From: Bryobacteraceae bacterium | GTDB taxonomy: Bacteria > Acidobacteriota > Terriglobia > Bryobacterales > Bryobacteraceae | Length of the DNA stretch: 64,000 bases | Assembly (NCBI GenBank): GCA_041394945.1 | Contig: JAWKHH010000004.1 | Span: 1,116,001 to 1,180,000, forward strand | Direction of reading: 5' to 3' | In this document: in pieces, positions 18,118 to 26,544 of the stretch | Numbering within the stretch: position 1 is the first letter of the stretch | Layout: the number at the start of each line of letters is the position of its first letter | Position numbers and translations under genes: made by a program | Notes under the pieces: model-generated | Told to the model about the DNA's origin: nothing | The model's input: the letters and a program-made list of their open reading frames with translations, nothing else | Database searches by the model: none

Positions 18118-18759
18118 ATGAGGACTTACTGGCTTAGTTTGTTTATCGGCGCCGCCGTTGCCCAACTTTTGGCCGCGGAGCAGCCCGGAGCCAAGCTTCA
18201 GCTCAAGCAGTCCCCACCCCTGGTGGAACCGGCCTTTCCGAAGGCCGGCCATCGGGCGGCGGCGGAAAGGAACGAGGTTCGCCCGGCGATCCTCGAATTG
18301 CGGCCGGCGGCCGATCCGATCTACTTCGACGAAAGCCGGGAACACGACGCCAACGGTGAATGGCGGACCTACCGCGTGCCCAAAGTGGATGCGGTAAGCC
18401 GGGACGGCGATGGAGTCGCTCTCGGCGGCTACGATGCCGTGGCGTACCTCGGCGGACGCGCCGAACGGGGAAGCAGGCGGTTTGAGACAACGCTCGACGG
18501 CCTCCGCTGGCAGTTCGTGAGCGAAGAGAACAGGGGGCTGTTCCTGCGGAACCCGGCGCGGTACATTCCGGAGTTCGGGGGATTCTGCACCTACTCGGTG
18601 GGCAAGGGCTTCCCAGCACAGGCCAACCCACGCGTATTCGTGCTGGAAGGCGGCAGCGTGTACCTGTTTTTCGATGAAGCCGCGCGCGCGGCGTGGGAAC
18701 AGGATCGGGCGGCGATGTTGAACCGCGCCGCAAAGAACTGGCCGCGACTACACCGCTGA
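18118..18759 (+). CDS. YHS-domain secreted protein
   Basis: A 213-residue protein with signal peptide (MRTYWLSLFIGAAVAQLLAA) and a GGAG ribosome site. The C-terminal half carries a YHS-like domain: 'ALGGYDAVAYLGGRAERGSR', 'DGLRWQFVSEENRGLFLRNP' and 'YIPEFGGFCTYSVGKG', matching the usual pattern 'GYDpVaYf...a..G...f...g..y.F.s.en...F..nP..Y.P..gG.Ca'. YHS domains are small, often metal-associated modules; the Cys in GGFCTY is retained. The role is unknown. The 3' end overlaps the convergent OsmC gene by 12 bases. Confidence 0.8.
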   Translation: MRTYWLSLFIGAAVAQLLAAEQPGAKLQLKQSPPLVEPAFPKAGHRAAAERNEVRPAILELRPAADPIYFDESREHDANGEWRTYRVPKVDAVSRDGDGVALGGYDAVAYLGGRAERGSRRFETTLDGLRWQFVSEENRGLFLRNPARYIPEFGGFCTYSVGKGFPAQANPRVFVLEGGSVYLFFDEAARAAWEQDRAAMLNRAAKNWPRLHR

Positions 18760-19203
18760 GGCCGGGCTCATCCCTTCGACGGTCACGTCGATTTCGATGC
18801 CTTGGCGGACGCTTTGTGTCACGGTGCAGAAATCCTCGAACAGATCCAGGCAGCGGCCGGCGCTCTCGCGAAGTTCGGGTGCGACACGCGGGTCGATCGC
18901 GACACGGACTTTGCCGATGCGCAGCCGCCCTTTGTCGTTTCGGGTGATCTCGACAGCGACCTTGGTTTCGATCGGGCCGATTGGGACGCGCGCCTTGCTC
19001 GCGCAGAACAGGAGGCTGGCGGAGAGACAATTGCCGATGGCCGCGGCGAGAATGCGCGACGCACTGGGCGCTGTGTCCTGCCCGAGCGGGGCCGGTTCGT
19101 CGAGCGCCAGCCGCGCGTGGTTCGGTTTGTCGAACTCCACTTCGAAGCGGTAATTCTCGATCTGGTGCACGTGGATGGTGAATTCGTGGACGGTGGTGCT
19201 CAT
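18748..19203 (-). CDS. OsmC family protein
   Basis: A 151-residue cytoplasmic protein. The two OsmC cysteines are visible in 'AIGNCLSASLLFC' and 'LFEDFCTVTQSV', and the length fits the family. OsmC/Ohr proteins are thiol peroxidases acting on organic hydroperoxides; this branch, with an extra Cys after the first motif, is less characterised, so no specific symbol is given. The start is 22 bases from the divergent flavoprotein gene start, so promoters must be shared or overlapping. Confidence 0.88.
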   Translation of the reverse strand: MSTTVHEFTIHVHQIENYRFEVEFDKPNHARLALDEPAPLGQDTAPSASRILAAAIGNCLSASLLFCASKARVPIGPIETKVAVEITRNDKGRLRIGKVRVAIDPRVAPELRESAGRCLDLFEDFCTVTQSVRQGIEIDVTVEGMSPASAV

Positions 19204-19225
19204 GGTGGCTTAACTTGAATGGAAG

Positions 19226-20338
19226 ATGTCTCTTCAAGTTACCGTATTCGGCGCGGGCGCCTTCGGCGGCTGGTCCGCGCTGCACCTTCTTCGGGCGGGT
19301 GCGCGGGTCACGCTGGTGGATGCATGGGGCCCGGGCAACTCCCGGTCGTCCTCTGGCGACGAAACGCGTGTGATCCGTGGATCGTACGGTCCGAATGCGA
19401 TCTATACGGAGATGGTTGCCCGCGGGTTGCCGATGTGGCGCGAAAACGAGCGGCGCTGGGGCGTTAGGCTGTTTTGTCCGGCCGGGGCGATGTGGATGGC
19501 CGGCGCTGACGACGCGTATGAACGCGCGTCGGCGGAGAACCTGAAGGCGGCCGGTCTTGCGTTCGAGTCGCTCGATCGGCAACAAGGCAAGAGGCGCTTT
19601 CCGCAGATGGATTGGACCGGGCTCGAGTGGGCCATCCTGGAACGCGATGCCGGATTCCTGCTGGCTCGCCGCGCCTGCCAGGCAGTGGCGGAGGGTTTCG
19701 TGGCCGAGGGCGGACGGTACGAAACGGGCTCCGGCGGTGTGAATGCGATGACGCGGTGGAAGGCTGATGCGTACGTATTCGCGTGCGGCCCGTGGCTCGG
19801 CGAGTTGTTTCCAGACTTACTATCCGGTAAGTTGACGGCAACCCGTCAGGACGTGTTCTACTTCGGAGCGCCGGCCGGAGATAGCCGTTTCGACGAGAAC
19901 CATTTTCCGGCGTGGGTGGACAACAGCGAGGTTCGCTACTACGGCATTCCTGGCAATGAAGGGCGCGGATTCAAGGCCGCGCGGGACGTGCCGGGCGAGG
20001 CGCTGGATCCCACTCGCGCGGATCGGACTGTTTCGGGCGAAGAGCTGGAAGACATCCGGCGCTACCTCGCGCGCCGGTTTCCGGCGATGGCCGGCGCGCC
20101 TCTGGTGGAGTCCCGTGTGTGCCAATACGAGATGAGCGCCGACGGGGATTTGATCCTGGACCGCGCGCCCGGACACGACAACGTCTGGATCGCCGGCGGC
20201 GGGTCCGGGCACGGCTTCAAGCTGGGGCCGGCCGTGGGCGAGCGAATGGCCGCTCTCGTCCTCGGCAAAGCAGACGTTGCGCCCCAGTTCGTGCTCGGCC
20301 GGTTTCGCGAGGCGCGTGGCATTGGGGAACGAAAGTAG
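19226..20338 (+). CDS. FAD-dependent oxidoreductase, monomeric sarcosine oxidase-like
   Basis: A 370-residue flavoprotein of the DAO superfamily. The dinucleotide-binding motif is VFGAGAFGGWSALHLL at the N-terminus. The phrase 'GPGNSRSSSGDETRVIRGSYG' matches the sarcosine/N-methyltryptophan oxidase family. The C-terminal 'SRVCQYEMSADGDLILDR' and 'WIAGGGSGHGFKLGPAVGE' align with the MSOX region where the Cys carries covalent FAD; that Cys is present here. It would oxidise a secondary amine with release of hydrogen peroxide. The exact substrate is unknown. The stop abuts the convergent receptor gene. Confidence 0.88.
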   Translation: MSLQVTVFGAGAFGGWSALHLLRAGARVTLVDAWGPGNSRSSSGDETRVIRGSYGPNAIYTEMVARGLPMWRENERRWGVRLFCPAGAMWMAGADDAYERASAENLKAAGLAFESLDRQQGKRRFPQMDWTGLEWAILERDAGFLLARRACQAVAEGFVAEGGRYETGSGGVNAMTRWKADAYVFACGPWLGELFPDLLSGKLTATRQDVFYFGAPAGDSRFDENHFPAWVDNSEVRYYGIPGNEGRGFKAARDVPGEALDPTRADRTVSGEELEDIRRYLARRFPAMAGAPLVESRVCQYEMSADGDLILDRAPGHDNVWIAGGGSGHGFKLGPAVGERMAALVLGKADVAPQFVLGRFREARGIGERK

Positions 20339-23300
20339 TCAGAATCTCCAGTAGAGGCCGAACTGGATCGCCCGACGGTCGTAGAACGTCTGCGTGATCA
20401 GGCCGAAGCGCGTGGAGTTCACGTTGAATCGCGCCGCCGAGCCCGCCGACGTCTCGTCGCCGACGTAGAACGCAGGGTGATTCAAAATATTCTTGGCCTC
20501 CATCCGGATCTCCACGGAGTGGCGTTCGGTGACGCGCGTCAGCTTCTGGATGCCGCCATCGAAGGAGAAGGCCGTTGGGCCGGTGAAACGGCGCCGTTGC
20601 AACGCTCCGACAGAACCGGGGTCCGGATTGAAGAAGACCTGGCCGTTGAATTGGGCGCCATCGCCGGCCACGCCGCGCCCGTCGGGCCCGACGAAGCGCG
20701 CGTCGATAAACCGCGGGCCATCGCCTGTCATCGTGAAGCGCACCACGTCGTCCAGTTGGTGCGCGTTCAGGGTCGTGTTCACGGTATTCGAATTGGACCG
20801 TGTGCCGGAACGATTTAACGTTCCACGCGTTGAGAGGACAGAGAAGGGAGTGCCGGATTGCCAGCCGAGAAAACCAGAAACGCTCCAGCCGCCGGCGATG
20901 CGGCTCCAGGCGCCCGACGTCGCGAAACGGCGGCCCGCGCCGAAGGGAAGCTCGTAGATGAAGTTCGCCTTCCAGCTATGAGTCAGGTCGAAGGGAGCGC
21001 GTGCGCGTTCGATCTTTGAGTTGTTGAAATCGAGAAAGGGTTCGAACAACACCTGGCCGTCGCCGAGGGCGTCGCTGAGCACCTTGGAGAAGGTATAGCT
21101 GGTCTGAAACGAGATGCCGTTCCGAAGCCGGCGGCGGGCCTCTATCTGGAGCGAGTGGTAGGACGAGTTGGAGAAGTTGGTCATCACATTGGCGCCGTAG
21201 ATGAACTCATTCCGGTAGAAGCTGAACGGCGCGAACCCGACCTGCGTGTAGATGTGCGCGAGCTGTGAGACCTCGCCGGTTTCGATGAGACCGGCGACGG
21301 CGCCGTTGGTAAGGAGCCCGCCGCCGACGAAGCTGTCGAACACGGGCGTCCGCTGGCTTCCCGGAATCGCGCTGTTGAAGCGAGGGTCGAAGCCGCGCCC
21401 GGCGGCGCGTGCGAGGAAGCCATTGCCGCGTGCGCGGAGGAAATCGTCGTAGAAGCCGCCGGCGCGAAAGTCAATCTGGTTATAGTCGAGGGCGCGTAGC
21501 TGCTTGGTGGACTTGTTCCCGACGTAGCGAATCTCGAACACGGCGCCTTTGATCTCCTGCTGGATGCCGAAGTTCCATTGCTGAACGTAGGGGGTCACCA
21601 TGCCTGGATCCGGCATTCCGGCGGCGGCTCCGGTGGGGTCCAGTTCGTAGTTGTCCGCGAACGTTCGGGGGACTTTGAGAACCGGGACTGGCACGGCGGG
21701 ACGCCCCGCGCTCAACCGTCCGCTGAGCCCGGCTTCACCGACGACGGCGGTGAGGCCATCGTTTGTGGCTCCGACGTTGTTCTCCATGGCCGCCACCAGA
21801 TAATCATTGACGAAGTGGACCGAATAGCCGGCGCGGATGGAGGTTCTTCCGTACCCGAACGGGTCCCAGGCGATGCCGATGTTAGGGCCGAAGTTGTTGC
21901 GGTCCCGCCGGTAGAGTTCGCGCGTGTCGCCGTTACCGGCGAAATCGAGCGTCGCGTCCGAGAGCATGGTCTCGATGAAGTTGTTGTTCCGGAGCACGGG
22001 CATCAGCAGGAGGGAGTCGCGCTCCCGCATCGGTGTCTGATAGTCCCAACGCAGGCCGAGGTTGACGGTAAGTCCGCGGCGCAGGCGCCACTGGTCCTGT
22101 ACGAACAGGGCATGATTATCGAGCTGGTAGTGGCGCCGTTGGGGTGTGCCTGGCGCGAAACCGGAAGTTCGGCTGTTCACGTTGAATGATTGATCGTAGG
22201 CGTCGATGAAGCCGCCGAGTGTGGCGAGGAGTCCGTTGGCGCCGGCGAGGTCCGCGGCGCGGATGCCGGGAAGTTCCGCGGCGGTGAGAGCCCTCTGCCC
22301 CGTACCCATTCCCAATGTGTACGTGGGCAGCACGCCGAAGTAGTTGTAGGGAGCGATCCGAACCAACTGCTGTTGGTAGCCGAACTGGAGGCTGTGGGTT
22401 CCGCGAAACCAGCTTGTTGTGTTGGCTAAGTTGTACGTGTCGGTGGCGCGCCCCTGCTGCTCGAAGTTGCTGATCGGGTAGGTGAAGGAGAGGCCCGCGA
22501 TCCAATACTCCGGCGTGGGCTGGGAGTTGAGGAAATCTCCGGGCGCGAGATTGAAGCCGCCCCGGAGTTCGTTCACCACGGTTGCGGTCGGATTCGAGCG
22601 CCACGCGGCGGAAACGAGATGTGAGTGATTCTTGTTGACTACGGGCGGTACCGGCGTGAAGTCGACGCTCGCGTCGGGGCGGTCCGACAGGTCCGTGTTG
22701 TAGGCGTAGGTGACGGCTAGTGCGTTCTTCGCGGAGAAGATGTAGTCGGCCTTGGCGAGGAGATTGTTTCGGTCGCGATTGTCGCGGACCTGCTGGGAAA
22801 AGCCGATGGTGTTGCGAAGGAATCCGGGACGCGAATCGCCGGCGAGGAACGAGTTCGCGCGATCGGCCGATGGCAGCGCCTGCAGGAGGGACTGAATGGC
22901 CGGATCGATCGTTGCATTGCGGAGACCGAGTAGGTTCGCGGTTCGGACGTTACCGGCGGCGTCGGCGTACACGAACTCGCCGCGCCGGGCCGAATCGGTG
23001 AGTATCGTGCGCGTGCTCGCGCTCTGCTGTCGGTTCCGGTAGGCTTCGTAGTTCACGAAGAACAGGAGCTTGTCCTTGAATATGGGCCCGGAGAGACGCC
23101 CGCCAACCTGGTTCTGATTCAGGAAAGCTTTGTCGATTCCCGCCTGATTGTCGAACCAGTCTCCCGCCGCCATCCGGTTGTTACGGTTGTACCAGTAGAG
23201 CGCCCCGTGGTATTCGTTCGTACCCGACGGCGCGGTGAAAACCACCTGCGCGCCGCCGCCCGGCGCCACCGCGGTCGCGTTCGCGGTGGCCACCGTGAAC

Positions 23301-23938
23301 TCGCCCACCTGGTCAAGCAGGAGTAAGTTGGGCTGATAGGTAAGGGTATTGTTCCGCAGATAATTGTCCTGGATGTTGATGCCCTCGAACGAGAGATTGG
23401 CGTAGGACGACCGCATCCCGTTTACCACCACCGTGCCACGCCCGTCGGAGACGCCGGCCTGATTGAGCAGAAGGCTGGTGAGACTGCGGTCCAGAAGCGG
23501 CAGGCGGCGAACCTGGTCATTGGTGACGGTATTGGCGACTTCGGCGCTCGTGGTTTGGACGACATCCACGCCGGCCGTGACCTCAACCGATTCAGCGACC
23601 GCGGCGATCTCCAGGCGGATCGGAGGCAGCGGAGTCTCACGGCCCACATCGATCTTCACGCGCCGTAGCGTGGTGGTTACGAAGCCCACCTGCTCGACTC
23701 GCAGATCGTAGTAGTTGGCTCCGAGCGAGGGAAACGAGAAGAGCCCTTCGGCCGACGTACGGCCCTCGATCAGCACTTGAGCCGAACCGGCGAGGGAAAG
23801 CGAGATGCCGGCGCCGGCGATGGCGGCGCCGGTGGGGTCGACGACGGACCCGGTCAATCGTCCGGCTGCCTGTGGATAGGCAGACGTCGCCACGGCGAGC
23901 GAGACGAGGAACGAGTAAAGGCTGTTTCGCATGGACAC
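20339..23938 (-). CDS. Oar-like TonB-dependent receptor
   Basis: A 1199-residue outer-membrane receptor. GGGGAG lies about 8 bases upstream of the ATG. A signal peptide is followed by a carboxypeptidase-regulatory-like domain ('GRLTGSVVDPTGAAIAGAGI', about residues 27-105), a plug ('VTNDQVRRLPLLDRSLTSLL', 'VNGMRSSYANLSFEGINIQDN') and a long beta-barrel ending in the aromatic 'FGLYWRF', typical for BAM-dependent outer-membrane proteins. Oar-type receptors import large substrates or have surface roles; the ligand is not predictable. It differs clearly from the tandem receptors at 47233 and 50583. The sulfatase gene lies upstream on the same strand, 123 bases away. Confidence 0.92.
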   Translation of the reverse strand: MSMRNSLYSFLVSLAVATSAYPQAAGRLTGSVVDPTGAAIAGAGISLSLAGSAQVLIEGRTSAEGLFSFPSLGANYYDLRVEQVGFVTTTLRRVKIDVGRETPLPPIRLEIAAVAESVEVTAGVDVVQTTSAEVANTVTNDQVRRLPLLDRSLTSLLLNQAGVSDGRGTVVVNGMRSSYANLSFEGINIQDNYLRNNTLTYQPNLLLLDQVGEFTVATANATAVAPGGGAQVVFTAPSGTNEYHGALYWYNRNNRMAAGDWFDNQAGIDKAFLNQNQVGGRLSGPIFKDKLLFFVNYEAYRNRQQSASTRTILTDSARRGEFVYADAAGNVRTANLLGLRNATIDPAIQSLLQALPSADRANSFLAGDSRPGFLRNTIGFSQQVRDNRDRNNLLAKADYIFSAKNALAVTYAYNTDLSDRPDASVDFTPVPPVVNKNHSHLVSAAWRSNPTATVVNELRGGFNLAPGDFLNSQPTPEYWIAGLSFTYPISNFEQQGRATDTYNLANTTSWFRGTHSLQFGYQQQLVRIAPYNYFGVLPTYTLGMGTGQRALTAAELPGIRAADLAGANGLLATLGGFIDAYDQSFNVNSRTSGFAPGTPQRRHYQLDNHALFVQDQWRLRRGLTVNLGLRWDYQTPMRERDSLLLMPVLRNNNFIETMLSDATLDFAGNGDTRELYRRDRNNFGPNIGIAWDPFGYGRTSIRAGYSVHFVNDYLVAAMENNVGATNDGLTAVVGEAGLSGRLSAGRPAVPVPVLKVPRTFADNYELDPTGAAAGMPDPGMVTPYVQQWNFGIQQEIKGAVFEIRYVGNKSTKQLRALDYNQIDFRAGGFYDDFLRARGNGFLARAAGRGFDPRFNSAIPGSQRTPVFDSFVGGGLLTNGAVAGLIETGEVSQLAHIYTQVGFAPFSFYRNEFIYGANVMTNFSNSSYHSLQIEARRRLRNGISFQTSYTFSKVLSDALGDGQVLFEPFLDFNNSKIERARAPFDLTHSWKANFIYELPFGAGRRFATSGAWSRIAGGWSVSGFLGWQSGTPFSVLSTRGTLNRSGTRSNSNTVNTTLNAHQLDDVVRFTMTGDGPRFIDARFVGPDGRGVAGDGAQFNGQVFFNPDPGSVGALQRRRFTGPTAFSFDGGIQKLTRVTERHSVEIRMEAKNILNHPAFYVGDETSAGSAARFNVNSTRFGLITQTFYDRRAIQFGLYWRF

Positions 23939-24061
23939 AAGCTCCCCAACGTGGAGGTTGCGTCAATCGTAAGCGTTCCAGGCGCAGGTTCCTATCGGAT
24001 TGTGGCGGTTACCGTCATCACTGGGGCATGGTAGTCCTGGAACGGGGCGAGCCGGGCCGCG

Positions 24062-25360
24062 TCAATCAACCTTCCACCAGCGGTCGAGCGCGCCGCGCAT
24101 GCGCTCGAGGACGTCAGGCGCGCGGGAAGAGAGGTCCTTGGTTTCCGCCGGATCGTGAACAATGTCGAACAATTCGGTGCGGGGTAGTGACCACGAGACG
24201 TTCGGCCGTCCGGGCCACAACTCGACGCCCCGATTGGGTAGATAGGGTACGACGAGCTTGTAGTCGCCGTCGATCATCCAGCGGTATTTGAGGTTTGCCC
24301 GAGGGTCGCGAATATCCACCGCTGTGTGCGCGAACAGCGATCCGTAGATGTCGTGACGGCGCTTTCGGGCCGTGACGTCCGTCAGGTCGATACCAGGCAT
24401 TTCCGGCAGCGGCCGAAGGCCGGCCATCGGGAGAAGCGTGGTGGCCAGGTCCACGGAGGAGGCGAGAGAGCGGTCGTCGCGTTCGGGGCGAATGCGCCCG
24501 GGCGCCCATAGAATAATCGGAGTCCGAACGCCATCGTCATACGGAGAAAGCTTTGAGCGGCTCTCCCAGAACGGGATACCTTCCGTCTTCTGGGTCCAGC
24601 CGTTGTCGGCGAGATAGGCGATCACGGTGTTGTTCAGCACACCGCGTTTCTCGAGGTGTCCGAGTAACTGGCCGATGGTTTCGTCGAGCCACTCCACCAT
24701 CGCGTAGTACTTGGCGATTTCGATCGGCAGGTCCTTGGCCTTGTACTTGTCGAGCAGGCGGTCCGGCGGGTTGTGGGGGGTGTGCGGCAGGAACGGTGCG
24801 TACCAGAGGAAGAAGGGATCGTCTCCGGCGCGATCGATGAAGTCGAAGACGGGCTGCATCGTTTCGCGGCCGATCTTCAGTCCCTCGTCGCCATGACGCC
24901 CGCCGCGCCTTACGTCGCCGTGCGTCATGCATTCGGTAAAGCCGCCGCAGCGGCACTCGCCTTCCCACCACTTGCCCGATTGATGCGCCACGTAGCCCTT
25001 CTTTTCGACGAGCATGCCTGCCATGGGTTTCGATTCCTGAAAGATGTCCACCATCGGCTTGCGGTTGTCCGGGTCGCGCGCTTCCCCGGCAGGGTCGTTC
25101 GAAGTGATGCGATGCTGGTGCGGGTAGAGGCCGGTCATGATCGAGGCGAGCGACGGACGGCACAACGACGTGGGCACGTAACCGCGCGTAATGGTGAGCC
25201 CCTCCTTCGCAAGCTTGTCGATGTTCGGGGTTCGAATATTGGGATGGCCCATGAAGCCGTAGTCGCGCCAGCCGTGGTCGTCGGAGATGATCAGCACGAA
25301 ATTGGGCGGCGCGGCGAAAGCTGCGAGGGCGGCGGCGAAAAGCAGGAGGATTGGTCGCAT
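24062..25360 (-). CDS. Secreted sulfatase, atypical CRPSL active-site motif
   Basis: About 432 residues from the ATG at 25360 (signal peptide MRPILLLFAAALAAFAA). Sulfatase text is clear: 'PNFVLIISDDHGWRDYGFMG', 'TPNIDKLAKEGLT', the active-site stretch TSLCRPSLASIMTGLYPHQH with candidate formylglycine Cys67, and later 'FLPHTPHNPPDRLLDKY'. The Arg of the usual C-x-P-S-R motif is Leu. Such sulfatases usually desulfate carbohydrates outside the cell. A TATAAT on the minus strand (25371-25376) lies 10 bases upstream of the ATG. The gene is divergent from the 25396 gene. Confidence 0.88.
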   Translation of the reverse strand: MRPILLLFAAALAAFAAPPNFVLIISDDHGWRDYGFMGHPNIRTPNIDKLAKEGLTITRGYVPTSLCRPSLASIMTGLYPHQHRITSNDPAGEARDPDNRKPMVDIFQESKPMAGMLVEKKGYVAHQSGKWWEGECRCGGFTECMTHGDVRRGGRHGDEGLKIGRETMQPVFDFIDRAGDDPFFLWYAPFLPHTPHNPPDRLLDKYKAKDLPIEIAKYYAMVEWLDETIGQLLGHLEKRGVLNNTVIAYLADNGWTQKTEGIPFWESRSKLSPYDDGVRTPIILWAPGRIRPERDDRSLASSVDLATTLLPMAGLRPLPEMPGIDLTDVTARKRRHDIYGSLFAHTAVDIRDPRANLKYRWMIDGDYKLVVPYLPNRGVELWPGRPNVSWSLPRTELFDIVHDPAETKDLSSRAPDVLERMRGALDRWWKVD

Positions 25361-25370
25361 CGGCCTAGGA

Positions 25371-25380
25371 ATTATATACT
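25371..25380. promoter_or_regulatory. Overlapping divergent -10 elements
   Basis: ATTATATACT reads as TATAAT on the minus strand (10 bases before the sulfatase ATG) and TATACT on the plus strand (15 bases before the 25396 ATG). The 35-base divergent gap leaves room for little else. Confidence 0.4.
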
Positions 25381-25395
25381 CGCAAGGATCGGCGT

Positions 25396-26544
25396 ATGAT
25401 CTCCAGGCGAACTGTACTGCTGGCTCCAACCGGCGCGCTCGCGCAAGCGGCGCGGCCCCGCGTAGCGGTGCTGATGAACGTCTACTTCCCGAACTCGCAC
25501 GCCGACGTATTCGTCAGCCGCCTGCTCGAAGGGCACCGGCTGAACGGGGAGAGCCACCGCCCCCGGCTGGCGACGGCCGCGTTCTGCGTGGATCAGTTCC
25601 CGGTGAACGATATGGCGCGCGAGCAGGCGGCCGAGTATGGCGTGACCGTTTATCCTGACGTTCCGAGCGCCCTGCGGCTGGGCGGCGGCAAGCTCGCGGT
25701 GGACGGCGTCGCCGTGATCGGCGAGCATGGCGATTATCCGCGCACGGCGCGCGGCAACTTCCAGTATCCGCGGTGGCGGTGGTTCGACGAGGCGACCCGC
25801 GTCATGCGCGCCGACGGGCGTGTGGTCCCGATGTTCAGCGACAAGTACTTCGCCTATGAGTGGGACGATGCGCGGCGGATGTACGACCGCGTGAAGGAGA
25901 TGAAGATCCCGTTCTTCTGCGGGTCGTCATTGCCGCTGACGTGGCGACGGCCCCCGCTCGAGTTTCGACAGGGCATCGCGCTCGACGAGGTGATGGCCGT
26001 CAGCTTCTCCGATCTCGAAGAGCACGCCTACCACGCCGTGGAGTTGATGCAGGCGATGGCCGAGAAACGCCGGGGCGGGGAAACGGGCGTGACCTCCATC
26101 CGCTGCGTGGAGGGCGACGAGGTGTGGCGGCTGGGCGATGCCGGCGAATGGTCTCGCGATTTGCTGGATGCGGCGCTTGCCCGGCGCGTCAATTCCGGCT
26201 ACGGGAAACGGGCCGCGCAGCCGCAGGCGATTCTCGTGCGGTACAAGGACGGCCTGCGCGGCACGATCCTGAACCTCGACGGGATGACGCGCGACTACCT
26301 CTTCGCTGCTCGCGAAAAGAGCGGCTCGGTTCACTCCTCTTGCTTCTACATTCAGCTTTACGTACACAATCATTGGGGATTCATGGTGAAGGCGTTCGAG
26401 GACCTGGTGCTCACCGGCCGGAACCCGATTCCCATCGAGCGGACGCTGCTCTCCACCGGCATCACGCTGTTCGGTCTCGAATCCCGCATACAAGGACAGA
26501 AATGGCTCGACACTCCGGAACTTTCTTCTATCTCTTACTCGTAG
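25396..26544 (+). CDS. Exported conserved protein of unknown function
   Basis: A 382-residue protein with a Tat-like start (MISRRTVLLAPTGALAQAA); AAGGA lies 7-8 bases upstream of the ATG. The body begins 'RPRVAVLMNVYFPNSHADVF' and contains 'GVAVIGEHGDYPRTARGNFQYPR', 'VVPMFSDKYFAYEW' and 'HNHWGFMVKAFEDLVLTGRNPIP'. I recognise it only as the kind of protein that neighbours dehydrogenase and sulfatase genes in Acidobacteria; no NAD-binding glycine motif is visible. Its 3' end overlaps the FAD oxidoreductase gene by 43 bases, so the two are probably co-expressed. Confidence 0.7.
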   Translation: MISRRTVLLAPTGALAQAARPRVAVLMNVYFPNSHADVFVSRLLEGHRLNGESHRPRLATAAFCVDQFPVNDMAREQAAEYGVTVYPDVPSALRLGGGKLAVDGVAVIGEHGDYPRTARGNFQYPRWRWFDEATRVMRADGRVVPMFSDKYFAYEWDDARRMYDRVKEMKIPFFCGSSLPLTWRRPPLEFRQGIALDEVMAVSFSDLEEHAYHAVELMQAMAEKRRGGETGVTSIRCVEGDEVWRLGDAGEWSRDLLDAALARRVNSGYGKRAAQPQAILVRYKDGLRGTILNLDGMTRDYLFAAREKSGSVHSSCFYIQLYVHNHWGFMVKAFEDLVLTGRNPIPIERTLLSTGITLFGLESRIQGQKWLDTPELSSISYS

